DNA from: Enterococcus malodoratus ATCC 43197
Lineage (GTDB): Bacteria; Bacillota; Bacilli; Lactobacillales; Enterococcaceae
Direction of reading: 5' to 3'
Assembly: GCF_000407185.1 (NCBI RefSeq)
Contig: NZ_KE136482.1
Span: 682,001-746,000, forward strand
DNA length: 64,000 bases
In this document: positions 34,889 to 43,643 of the stretch, in pieces
Position numbering within the stretch: position 1 is the stretch's first letter
Layout of the letters: the number at the start of each line of letters is the position of its first letter
The notes under the pieces: generated by a model
What the model was told of the DNA's origin: nothing
What the model saw: the letters and a program-made list of their open reading frames with translations, nothing else
The model's database searches: none
Translations under genes and position numbers: made by a program

Positions 34889-37456
34889 TTAACGCATTCT
34901 AAGCAACTCGTACATCAAAGAAAGTTCGTAGTCATCTACCGCGATATTGTATTTTTTCTCGACCGCATAGAAAATACTTTTTGAAACGCCATAGAATTCC
35001 TTTTTCTCATCATCCAAAATCTCTGGTTCACTCTCTTCTTCAGGATTAACCATCAAACGTTCAATCATCAGGGCGATATGCATCGAAATATTTAATAAAT
35101 CGCGGCCGCTCAATTTTAACTCGTAATATTGTTCATACTTCTCAATAATCTCTTGCACTTCCTGAATCACGATCTTTGGATTTAAAAATTGTAAACGTGC
35201 ACCGATTCCCTCTAGCGTAAAGAATTGCAGGAGCTGTTCTAAAAGAGCCTCACAATTTTCTTCCGACTCCCCATTTTGCATTAGCAGTTGTTTTAGCTGT
35301 TCCGCGCCGCTTTGTTCCATCACGTCATAAATATTTAAAATCGATAATGCCTCAAAAGAGTCAATATCAGTGGTCGTCAAGATCATCTGCGTATTAGAGA
35401 AATAATCTAAATCATGTGAACTCAACGTTTGCTTCAAATCCTTATAATCCATCGTAATGATTTCAGTGTCTTCCCGCAGACATTGATTCATGATCCGCTT
35501 GATTTCCTCGGAAAGACCTGCGCCTGACATACAAGATACGATAATATTTCTATTTTGCGAGATTCCTTCGAAATATTGAACATTTGTCAATTCACTATAG
35601 CTCTCCGCCTTTTTAGCAATTTCTTTAAAAGACATTTGCTGCTGTACCTTCAACCCGACGTCCAAGGCCATTGAAGTTGTCAGATTATTAATCACCAGCA
35701 AATCGGCATCTGATTGTTTTTTGATTTCTTTATACATCTGACTAAGCGAACCCATGTCAAACAGCAGAATCACTTCTTGATTTTGCTTGGTTTGTTTTTG
35801 AATGAACTTCGTAACTTCCAAGCTGATTTGTTTCATGGAAGCATCGATCGGCATATCAAATGCTTCAAATAAATAATTCTGACACAAACTATTAACGACC
35901 GTTTGAATACTGGATGCCATGCTCCCATGAGATAGCAGCAAACAAAGAAACGGAACCTTTTCGATTTCTTGATGCTCTTCACCAATCAAAATAAACAAGA
36001 ACAAGCACTTTAAATAGTCAATTCCTTTTTCTTCAATTTGCAGTGTCTTTCTAAGGTCGTCGATCAGTTCCCCAATTAAATAATAAGAGCGTGGATACAA
36101 CTCCTTCACTCGTTCAATCACATCATCTAGTTGATACTGTTGATCCTTTGCTTCTACAAAAAGATACAAAATCAATGCTGCTTGCTGCAAGGAATCTTTT
36201 TCTAATTGATTGAAAACGCCGTAACGCCTTCGTTGAATCGCTAGTTGCTGCTTAATTATTTCTAAATAACTGTCGACGATCAACGTCGTTAAGTCCGATC
36301 GATTAAACTGTCTGTGAATTTTTTTGATCTCCGTTTGTATCAGAAAACGACATTCATTCATTTCGGAAAGCTTTTCGAAAACCAAGACGGCTTGCGTTAA
36401 TTGAGTAAATCGGTCTTCAAACAATCGGTTGATCTCTAAATCAAAAGCTGTGTCGTGAGCAATTCGAATTCCGCCCTCTGTTTTCGTTCCTAATTCAATC
36501 ACCGATTGTTCCTTTTGATCCATAAAAGCACGCGCACAAAGTAAACGAACACGATTTTTTAAATCTCCTAAATTCCCTCTATACTGCTGATTCACCAATT
36601 GAAAAACTTCTGCTAAACTCAAATCAAATTCTTTATTCAAATTCTTTGATTCCTGCACAAAATTGCTTAAAGTAATTTTCAACCGCTCATGGATCGGCCG
36701 TTCATGAAACGCCGGCAAATGAATCACCATAGGTACTCTTCGTTGAAATGTCCGCAGCAGTGTTTCATCCAAAGATTCCGTCGTAGCAAAAATGAATCGC
36801 AGATCCACTTCAATCGCCTGTTCCTTTTCTCCGAGTGGGTAATATTTCCCCAAATCTAACAACGTAAACAATTTTTCCTGATTCTCACTGTTTAAACGAT
36901 GCACCTCATCTAAAAAGATAAACCCGCCATCTGCTTGTTGTATCAATCCCTCCGTGTCTTGATCGGCACCCGTAAAAGCCCCTTTGCGATAACCAAAAAG
37001 CACGGATGAGAGCAATTCAGGATTATTCGCGTAGTCTGCACAATTCAATGTAACAAAACGTCCAGTCTTGGCGATCACTTCCTGTTCAATCGCATATTGA
37101 TGAATCAGTGCGGCCAAATAACTTTTTCCTACTCCAGATTCACCAGTAATCAAAACCGGAAAACCTTTCGGCGGATATGTCACCGCTGCCTTGCATTCAT
37201 CAATTTCTTCTTTTAAACTGCCATCTGCCCCGATAAATATCGCGAAAGGATCTATCTGTTCCTGCACAGGCTGCCAATAAACGGGACGCGTGCCATATTT
37301 CTCTACTAATCCTTCCGTTAAAAGTTGAGAAAGATACGTTGTCACAACATTTCTGCTCAACCCGGTGCTTTCTGCTATATCCATAGTGGTGACTCGTTTA
37401 TGCTGATTCGATAATTCTTCTAAATGATCGTAAATAACATATCTTGATCGTTTCAT
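34889..37456 (-). CDS. levR: LevR-type sigma-54-dependent PTS-regulated activator
   Basis: This 855-residue protein has an N-terminal winged HTH (TTMDIAESTGLSRNVVTTYLSQ), then an AAA+ domain with Walker A GESGVGKS (105-112), the sigma-54 contact loop GAFTGAD (159-165) and Walker B FLDE (181-184). After that come a PTS regulation domain, an EIIA(Man)-like domain (VILLFDMGSLSQMYKEI), an EIIB-like stretch (IIVSCMSGAGLSEEIKRI) and a C-terminal PRD ending YNIAVDDYELSLMYELLRMR. It activates RNA polymerase-sigma-54 at the -24/-12 promoter downstream when its substrate PTS is active. The DNA-binding site was not identified. Confidence 0.95.
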   Translation of the reverse strand: MKRSRYVIYDHLEELSNQHKRVTTMDIAESTGLSRNVVTTYLSQLLTEGLVEKYGTRPVYWQPVQEQIDPFAIFIGADGSLKEEIDECKAAVTYPPKGFPVLITGESGVGKSYLAALIHQYAIEQEVIAKTGRFVTLNCADYANNPELLSSVLFGYRKGAFTGADQDTEGLIQQADGGFIFLDEVHRLNSENQEKLFTLLDLGKYYPLGEKEQAIEVDLRFIFATTESLDETLLRTFQRRVPMVIHLPAFHERPIHERLKITLSNFVQESKNLNKEFDLSLAEVFQLVNQQYRGNLGDLKNRVRLLCARAFMDQKEQSVIELGTKTEGGIRIAHDTAFDLEINRLFEDRFTQLTQAVLVFEKLSEMNECRFLIQTEIKKIHRQFNRSDLTTLIVDSYLEIIKQQLAIQRRRYGVFNQLEKDSLQQAALILYLFVEAKDQQYQLDDVIERVKELYPRSYYLIGELIDDLRKTLQIEEKGIDYLKCLFLFILIGEEHQEIEKVPFLCLLLSHGSMASSIQTVVNSLCQNYLFEAFDMPIDASMKQISLEVTKFIQKQTKQNQEVILLFDMGSLSQMYKEIKKQSDADLLVINNLTTSMALDVGLKVQQQMSFKEIAKKAESYSELTNVQYFEGISQNRNIIVSCMSGAGLSEEIKRIMNQCLREDTEIITMDYKDLKQTLSSHDLDYFSNTQMILTTTDIDSFEALSILNIYDVMEQSGAEQLKQLLMQNGESEENCEALLEQLLQFFTLEGIGARLQFLNPKIVIQEVQEIIEKYEQYYELKLSGRDLLNISMHIALMIERLMVNPEEESEPEILDDEKKEFYGVSKSIFYAVEKKYNIAVDDYELSLMYELLRMR

Positions 37457-37634
37457 GTAGTCACCTCCAACATTTTTTCAAGTACTCGCTCTCCCGTATT
37501 GTAGCATTACAATTTCTAAAAATGAGGAGACCCTTTAAAAACAATTAGAATCAATCACAAAGAAAAAGTCAAGCTGCCATCTGCCCATTTCTTCTTTCTT
37601 TTTCACTAAGCAATAAAAATACGACTAGTTAAGA

Positions 37635-37663
37635 TTGAAAATTAATTACACTCAGGATATAAT
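37635..37663 (+). promoter_or_regulatory. Promoter of marR-uvrA-like operon
   Basis: TTGAAA (37635-37640) and TATAAT (37658-37663) are separated by 17 bases, about 40 bp upstream of the MarR start. Confidence 0.8.
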
Positions 37664-37701
37664 TTCTAAATGGAAACTAAATTTTCAGGAGGATATTTAT
37701 A

Positions 37702-38130
37702 ATGTCTAATTTAGAATCTGCTTTGATCCAGCTACAATGCGAACTGGTTGCGGAACGAAACTTAGTTAATCCCAACGGACTTTCTTGGCTGCAATATGAT
37801 ATTTTAAATTTATTACGAAAAAGAGGATCATCCTCTCCTACACAGCTATCTGAACAGTTGCACATCCGCCCTTCCAAATTTTCGAAAACAATTAAAGAGT
37901 TGAAAGAGAACTGTTATATCACACAATCTGTCAGTCAACAGGATGGGCGAGGATTAATGACGACCCTTTCTGAATCTGGAAAAGACTTTCTTGATTCTGT
38001 TGATGCCGGCCATACTTTTCTCTATGAAACTGCTACAGAGATTTTTAATCCAGAAGAACAACAACTTTTTACACAATTAGCTAATCTTTTAACCCATGCA
38101 CTTGAACAAGAAAGGACCTCTGACCAATGA
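37702..38130 (+). CDS. MarR-family regulator of the UvrA-like gene
   Basis: This 142-residue winged-helix protein starts after AGGAGG. The core is SSPTQLSEQLHIRPSKFSKTIKELKENCYI, then QQDGRGLMTTLSESGKDFL. Its stop overlaps the ATG of the UvrA-like gene by 4 bases, so the pair is translationally coupled and co-regulated. It probably represses the operon and responds to a toxic compound. Confidence 0.92.
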   Translation: MSNLESALIQLQCELVAERNLVNPNGLSWLQYDILNLLRKRGSSSPTQLSEQLHIRPSKFSKTIKELKENCYITQSVSQQDGRGLMTTLSESGKDFLDSVDAGHTFLYETATEIFNPEEQQLFTQLANLLTHALEQERTSDQ

Positions 38131-40385
38131 CGAAAACAATCAATATTCTTGGTGCTAGGAGTAATAATTTAAAAAACGTCTCCGTATCAATTCCTAAAGG
38201 AAAAATCACAGTAGTCACTGGCATTTCCGGTTCAGGAAAGTCATCTCTGATATTTGATACTTTAGCCGCGGAATCTCAACGTCTGTTAAATGAGACCTAC
38301 TCTAGTTATGTTCAACAGATTCTTCCTCATTATGAACGTCCAATTGTGGATAAAATTGTAGATTTACCCGTCTCAATCGTGATTGATCAGAAAAAGATTG
38401 GTGGGAATATTCGTTCAACGGTTGGTACTGCTACTGATATTTATACCTCCTTACGATTACTTTACTCAAGGATTGCTCAACCTTTTATCGGCTATTCAAT
38501 GACCTATTCGTTCAATAACCCAGCAGGAATGTGTCCCCTCTGTCAAGGAACAGGAGAAAATTTGACGTTTGATCTTAACCAGCTATTGGATTTTGATCGC
38601 TCACTTGCCGAAGGTGCCATTCGATTTCCCACTTTCCAGCCAGGTGGTTGGCGTTTAACTCGTTATACTGAATCAGGTTATTTTGACAATCATAAAAAAA
38701 TAAAACAATTTTCTCCGACTGAACTAGAAAAACTGCTTTATGATAAAGGCAGTAAGCCACCCAATGCATCAGAAAAATTTCCAAAAACTGGATATTATAC
38801 TGGCGTAATCGATCGCATTCAAAAGACCGTGATTGAAAAAAACACAAAAACTTATCAAAAAGATATTGAACGAGTTACTAAGACAATCGAGTGTCCAGAA
38901 TGTCAAGGAAGTCGGGTTAATTCTCTTGTACGTTCAGCGAAAATCAATCATGTTTCTATCGCTGATTGTGTGAAAATGCCGATTCAAGAATTGCTTTCCT
39001 TTTTGAATACAATCGAAAACAAACACATTGACACCATTTTAAGTGATCTGAAAAATCGTTTAGAAACAATGGTATCAGTAGGTTTAGACTATCTAACGCT
39101 TGCACGAACTACTGGAACGTTATCTGGTGGTGAATCGCAGCGTTTAAAAATGGTCAAACATTTGAACAGCTCACTTTCAGATATCCTTTATATTTTTGAC
39201 GAACCGAGTGTTGGTCTGCATCCCGAGGATATTATTGGAATAAACCGGATTTTCTCATCATTAAAAACTAAAGGAAATACCGTAGTTTTAGTTGATCATG
39301 ACCCAGATATTATTAAATTGGCCGATGTTATCATTGATCTAGGTCCCGGAGCTGGCGTGAACGGTGGAAAAATCACTTTTCAAGGAAACTTCTCAAAGTT
39401 TTTAGATGCTGATACTCTGACCGCAAATGCTTTAACAACCAAGCATGAGCTTGACTCAGAAAGAAAAAACTATTCTGAATTTTACACTTTAGAAAACGTA
39501 AGTGCTCATAACATAAAGCGACAATCAGCTAAACTCCCTAAAGAGGCCATGACCATTGTTTCTGGTCTAGCTGGTTCTGGAAAAAGCACCTTGATTCGAA
39601 CGCTTTTTATGGAGAAATATCCAGAGGCAATTACGTTTGATCAAACTCCCATTAGGGGAAGCAATCGTTCTAACGTATTAACGTATCTAAATATTTTCGA
39701 TTCAATCAGACAAACCTATGCGAAAATAGCAGGTAAATCTACCTCCCTTTTTACCTTTAATGGGGCCGGAGCTTGTCCAGAATGCAAAGGAAAAGGCTAC
39801 ATAAAATATGATCTAGCTTATATGGGGGACGTTCGTCAAGAATGTGAAAAGTGTCATGGGAAACGGTACAATGAGGAAGCGCTATCTTATCGGTGGAACG
39901 GATATACAATAGCTGATTTTTTTCAATTAACGGTCGCTGAGGCGTACCCATTGATGATTTCACTGGAAGTAAAAGAAGCTTTATTGGCTTTAATCGAAGT
40001 AAACTTAGCTTATATCACCTTGGGTCAAAGTTTAGATACCTTATCCGGCGGTGAAAGGCAACGGTTAAAGATTGCTGCGATGTTACTAAAAAAGGATTTA
40101 AAACATTCCTCGATTCTTATTTTTGACGAACCCAGTACAGGATTACATGAACATGACATCAAGAGTTTGTTGGAGCTCCTACTTAAACTAAAACAGATGA
40201 GAAAAACAATTATTGTTTTAGAACATAATTTGTCGATTATCAGTCAGGCTGACTGGATCATTGATTTAGGTCCACGTGGTGGCAGCAATGGCGGAAAAAT
40301 TATTTTTCAAGGATACCCTATTGACCTTTTGAGTAACGAAAATTCATATACTGCTAAACATCTTAGAAAATTTTTGAGGAAGTGA
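38127..40385 (+). CDS. UvrA-like ABC ATPase (UvrA2/DrrC type)
   Basis: This 752-residue protein has two ABC domains: Walker A GISGSGKSS at 32-40 and GLAGSGKST in the second half, with UvrA-type signatures TLSGGESQRLKM and TLSGGERQRLKI. Zinc modules are CPLCQGTGEN, ECPECQGSR and CPECKGKGYIKYD with CEKCHGKRY. It is about 190 residues shorter than UvrA because the UvrB-interaction and insertion regions are reduced. That fits the UvrA paralogue group linked to drug tolerance rather than housekeeping repair. Coupling to a MarR gene supports a stress-induced role. The exact function is inference. Confidence 0.9.
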   Translation: MTKTINILGARSNNLKNVSVSIPKGKITVVTGISGSGKSSLIFDTLAAESQRLLNETYSSYVQQILPHYERPIVDKIVDLPVSIVIDQKKIGGNIRSTVGTATDIYTSLRLLYSRIAQPFIGYSMTYSFNNPAGMCPLCQGTGENLTFDLNQLLDFDRSLAEGAIRFPTFQPGGWRLTRYTESGYFDNHKKIKQFSPTELEKLLYDKGSKPPNASEKFPKTGYYTGVIDRIQKTVIEKNTKTYQKDIERVTKTIECPECQGSRVNSLVRSAKINHVSIADCVKMPIQELLSFLNTIENKHIDTILSDLKNRLETMVSVGLDYLTLARTTGTLSGGESQRLKMVKHLNSSLSDILYIFDEPSVGLHPEDIIGINRIFSSLKTKGNTVVLVDHDPDIIKLADVIIDLGPGAGVNGGKITFQGNFSKFLDADTLTANALTTKHELDSERKNYSEFYTLENVSAHNIKRQSAKLPKEAMTIVSGLAGSGKSTLIRTLFMEKYPEAITFDQTPIRGSNRSNVLTYLNIFDSIRQTYAKIAGKSTSLFTFNGAGACPECKGKGYIKYDLAYMGDVRQECEKCHGKRYNEEALSYRWNGYTIADFFQLTVAEAYPLMISLEVKEALLALIEVNLAYITLGQSLDTLSGGERQRLKIAAMLLKKDLKHSSILIFDEPSTGLHEHDIKSLLELLLKLKQMRKTIIVLEHNLSIISQADWIIDLGPRGGSNGGKIIFQGYPIDLLSNENSYTAKHLRKFLRK

Positions 40386-40499
40386 AATAGTATGATTGTA
40401 TTATTCACTTTTTATTTAATAAGAATAGGGTAAATTCATCGATCAACACTATCAAAATTATTTTCTCCTCTTGAAAGTTTTGATATCGATAACAAATAC

Positions 40500-40539
40500 A
40501 AACAAACACTTCCCAATAATTTTGGGAAGTGTTTGTTTC
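40500..40539. terminator. Bidirectional terminator between UvrA-like gene and ribokinase fragment
   Basis: AACAAACACTTCCCAA and TTGGGAAGTGTTTGTT form a 16-bp perfect stem around TAATT. Confidence 0.92.
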
Positions 40540-40566
40540 AAATTATAAAATTCATTCAAGCTTCTT

Positions 40567-40800
40567 TTATATCGTAAATTCACTGTCATACGGTATAGCT
40601 GGCTGAGCGCCATAGCGTTGAACTGTTAAGGAAGCAGCTTTATTGCCATACTTTATTGCCTCTTCTATATTTTTTAAATCGTGAGATAATTTTGAAGCAA
40701 ATGCACCAATAAAAGTATCTCCTGCAGCTGTCGTATCCACTGCATTTACTTTAAAAGTGTCAAGGGCCATAATAAAATGTTGGTTTTGGGCCATTGAAAT
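40567..40800 (-). pseudogene. rbsK: Ribokinase C-terminal fragment, truncated by IS21-family element
   Basis: About 78 residues remain. AQNQHFIMA, VNAVDTTAAGDTFIGAFA (second PfkB motif with the catalytic Asp) and EAIKYGNKAASLTVQRYGAQ match the end of ribokinase. The N-terminal three quarters, including the GGKGANQA-type motif, are absent; the frame runs straight into the IS end at 40801. No other ribose gene is in the vicinity. The gene is certainly non-functional. Confidence 0.88.
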
Positions 40801-40817
40801 TGTAGGTAGTTTTCTCT

Positions 40818-41578
40818 TTATCGTTTCGTTTCTTTTCCTTTCGTTTCACTATAACTTTTCATTCGATAGGAAGGTCCTGTAATTTGAATAATTTTAGAAT
40901 GATGGACCAATCGGTCCAATAAAGCATTAGTCAATTTCTTATTACCAAAAATTTCGGACCATTGAGACAGAGGAATATTCGTTGTAATAATCGTTGATTT
41001 TCTTTCGTATCGCATATTAATTAGTTGAAACAGTAAGTTAGATCCTTCTTTTGAGAAGGGGAGATACCCGACTTCATCAATAATTAATACAGAATAGCTC
41101 GCATATTTTTTGAGCATGGTATCACTTGACCAAGTTTATGTGCCCGGATAAGTCGATTAACCAGTTCTGTACTAGTGATAAATAAACAGCTCTGCCCTCT
41201 ATCAATACACTCTAAACCAATTGAAACGGCTAAATGGGTTTTTCCAACACCGCTATTTCCAATGAATAAAAGGTTGTCATACGTGTCTAAAAAGCGTAAT
41301 GTCACTAAATCTTGAATTTCACTTTTTTTGATTTTGGGTTGAAAATCAAAGTTAAAATCATGAAGGCGTTTATGATAGGGAAACATTGCCCGTTTTAAAA
41401 TTTTTCTTTGGGTCTCCTTTCTACGATAGCTAATTTCTTGATGTGTTAATTCAAATAAAGAATCAACTAGAGATTGTTCATTTTTAGCTACTTCATCTAA
41501 ATGGGCAGGTAAAATTTCTTTGATACAGGTAAGATTTAAATCTGATAATTGATTTAATAACTGATGGTAATTTGACAT
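40818..41578 (-). pseudogene. istB: istB ATPase gene with a one-base frameshift
   Basis: The start is ATG 41578 after AAGGAGG. The first part reads the IstB/DnaC-like ATPase with Walker A GNSGVGKTHLA and ends out of frame after LIRAHKLGQ. The second part, in another frame, continues MLKKYASYSVLIIDEVGYLPF (Walker B) to RLVHHSKIIQITGPSYRM. Adding one base near 41128 (CAAGTGATACC for an expected CAAGTTGATACC) joins them into a normal protein of about 253 residues. As sequenced the helper ATPase is split, so the element should be immobile on its own. Confidence 0.9.
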
Positions 41579-41588
41579 ATGAGCCTCC

Positions 41589-42815
41589 TTATAATTCATC
41601 GTAAGCATCTAAATTTTCTTCTACAAAGCGCTCCAACTCTTCGTCTTCTAAGTATTTGAAGACATCAGATCGAAGAATCTCAAGAGAGTCATCACGTTGA
41701 TAATTTAAGGTTTTTTTGCTTAATGGGTGCGAGCGAATACATTGATGGCCATACCAAATGAATAGACTGTCCTTACGGACATCTAAAGTTACCTCTTTAC
41801 CAATATATTTCACGGGAACAGAATACTTTGAGTTTTGATATTGGACCATGGATTCAATGGAAACTTTTCTAATTACGTGTTGGGTTCTAGAAACATATCT
41901 GACTAATTCTAAACGATTGAAAGGACGCAACACCGATTGTTCATCTATAAGAAGCTTAGAGGGATGATTATTCACTGCTTGAGAACGTTCATTATTTAAG
42001 TCATTCATAAACTCATAGACGATTCGTTTTAGCTCCTGCTCATTTTCAAACTCGTAGTTAAAGACCATTAAGCGGTTAACAGTACGAGCTAAAGCTTCAA
42101 CTTTGCCTTTGGTTTGTGGACGAAAAGGGCGACAAGCAATCGGATTGAATCCAGCATCTTTAGCAAATTGACGAAATTTTTCGTTAAAAACGGTTTGACC
42201 AAATTGGCTTTTACTTCTATCAACAACTGTTTTCATATTGTCAAACCAAATTTCTTGAGGAACACCATTCCCGCAGTACTCAAACGCATTGACCAAACAA
42301 TTGAAGACATTCGCTTGGGTTCGATCAAAGGTTACCTCTAAGTATTTCATGCGAGAATAGCCTAGAATATATAGAAAAAGATTGAAGTAAAAGACTTCAC
42401 CATGTTTACTCACCATCTTAATATTTTCTTTCCAATCGACTTGAGCAGAAAGACCTGGCGTCGTTTCAATTCGAATGGTTGCTTTTTTTACACGCTTTTC
42501 TCGATAGTTCCGACAATATCGTTTGACGGTGGTATAGCCACCTTGATATCCTTTTTTCTTAATAAAATAATAAATTGAAGAAGCGGAACAGCTTAACTCC
42601 ATTTTATCTTTAATAATTTCTTCAAAACCGCTTAATAAAAGAGGAGCAGAAGATTGTCTCTTTTTGATCTGTTCTACTTCCCCTTTAGTTCCAGCTTCAT
42701 AGTAACGCTTGACTGTTCGGTAATCACAATTATATTGCTTGGCCATGGCTGCATAGTTAGGTTGAATATCGTTCATAATGTGTCGTAAGACTCCTTCTAA
42801 GACATCTTTTCGCAT
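41589..42815 (-). CDS. istA: IS21-family transposase IstA
   Basis: This 408-residue protein has an N-terminal HTH (NYAAMAKQYNCDYRTVKRYYEAG). The DDE catalytic domain has PGLSAQVDWKENI (first Asp), EIWFDNMKT (second Asp), and FRPQTKGKVEALARTVNR with the Glu. It is full length and uninterrupted. It overlaps istB only in the spacer region, as usual. Confidence 0.94.
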   Translation of the reverse strand: MRKDVLEGVLRHIMNDIQPNYAAMAKQYNCDYRTVKRYYEAGTKGEVEQIKKRQSSAPLLLSGFEEIIKDKMELSCSASSIYYFIKKKGYQGGYTTVKRYCRNYREKRVKKATIRIETTPGLSAQVDWKENIKMVSKHGEVFYFNLFLYILGYSRMKYLEVTFDRTQANVFNCLVNAFEYCGNGVPQEIWFDNMKTVVDRSKSQFGQTVFNEKFRQFAKDAGFNPIACRPFRPQTKGKVEALARTVNRLMVFNYEFENEQELKRIVYEFMNDLNNERSQAVNNHPSKLLIDEQSVLRPFNRLELVRYVSRTQHVIRKVSIESMVQYQNSKYSVPVKYIGKEVTLDVRKDSLFIWYGHQCIRSHPLSKKTLNYQRDDSLEILRSDVFKYLEDEELERFVEENLDAYDEL

Positions 42816-42918
42816 GAGTCACTCTCCTTGAATGGTTTCATGAAAAAGAATATCAGATTTTAAATCTAACCTACATTTTCGATGGCCCTTTTCCTACATT
42901 TTATCGTGGCCCTTTACA

Positions 42919-43283
42919 AGATTGATAAAAGTTTTCGAAAAGTTAAAAAAATGCAGTATCCAGAAATGCCAATGATCGACTTTCGTGAATTGAGCTTTTT
43001 AGGCTGGAATGATAGTGGAACCAATCGCAAATATTTGATACGTAAAATAGATGGCCACTTTACTGGCGTTTATGGAAGTTTCAGTACGGATATTCAAAAA
43101 GGACATTGTGCCATCTGCAATCAAATCGGTACGGTCGCCTTCTTCCTTGCGACCACTAAATCCTCTGGAGACGGCTCATACACCAAAAAGGGCAACTATA
43201 TCTGTACCGATAGTAATCAATGCAATCGACAAACAACACAATTAGAAACCTTAGAACGCTTTTGGGAGACTGTTACGAAATAA
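42919..43283 (+). pseudogene. FusB-type (EF-G-binding) protein, 5'-truncated by IS21-family element
   Basis: The frame enters from the IS end and reads about 120 residues: KIDKSFRKVKKMQYPEMPMI, DFRELSFLGWNDSGTNRKY and a C-terminal four-Cys zinc finger (GHCAICNQIGTVAFFLAT to CTDSNQC). This matches the C-terminal half of the FusB/FBP family, which frees EF-G from ribosomes and in some members gives fusidic acid resistance. The N-terminal helical half is missing, and the only ATG before it lies inside the IS. It is very probably non-functional. Confidence 0.8.
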
Positions 43284-43308
43284 ATTATTGAAAATATTAA
43301 TGCAAATA

Positions 43309-43346
43309 GAACTGGCCCAATTACACAACTGTAATTGGGCCAGTTT
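43309..43346. terminator. Terminator after the FusB-type fragment
   Basis: AACTGGCCCAATTAC and GTAATTGGGCCAGTT form a perfect 15-bp stem around ACAACT with short A/T flanks. Confidence 0.88.
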
Positions 43347-43443
43347 AAACATATCGATTGTCGCATCAGTGACATCCCGAAAGATACTCATAGTTACCAA
43401 CTTACTTTACATTAATTTTCGTAATGCAAAAGAATTACCCTAT

Positions 43444-43617
43444 CTATTTAATCAAGTGTCCATCTGAATAGAAATTATATTCTTTTCCATCAATGACAAC
43501 TATCCCTTGCCACTACTTTATTGCCATAGTAATAAAACCAATAGTTTTTCATTTTACCCAGTCCTTTGGCGTAATGGGTAAATCCTTCAAAAGAAAAAAG
43601 ATCAAGCATAATTTCAT
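43444..43617 (-). pseudogene. Degraded small protein with a cell-wall-binding-like repeat
   Basis: On the minus strand AAGGGAAGG precedes ATG AAA TTA TGC, giving MKLCLIFFLL, then PKDWVK in frame one. The text continues as NYWFYYYGNK in a second frame and as WQGIVVIDGKEYNFYSDGHLIK (in pieces) in a third, ending at TAG 43444. Together these read like one choline/glucan-binding-type repeat unit (W-x-YYY-G-N...DGK-x-Y-x-F-x-SDGHL). At least two frameshifts are needed, so I call a relic. It follows pcp by 27 bp on the same strand. The rest of 43284-43643 holds only the terminator and no further feature I can see. Confidence 0.4.
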
Positions 43618-43643
43618 GCTCAACCTTCCCTTTTTATACCAAA

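Larger units (their letters stand above)
40801..42918 (-). mobile_element. IS21-family insertion sequence (istA, broken istB)
   Basis: The ends are judged at TGTAGG (40801) and TTTACA (42918). Repeats of the type TGTAGGAAAAGGGCCATCG and TGTAAAGGGCCACGAT occur in tandem at the istA end, as in IS21 multiple terminal repeats. The element is about 2118 bp. It carries istA and istB in the normal order. Flanking bases do not form a clear target duplication, and both flanking genes are truncated, so the element marks a deletion or recombination junction. Exact ends carry a few bases of uncertainty. Confidence 0.82.

Noticed and set aside
43284-43643. Short palindromes as a CRISPR-like array or attachment site
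   Set aside because: Only one terminator hairpin and no regularly spaced repeats are present.
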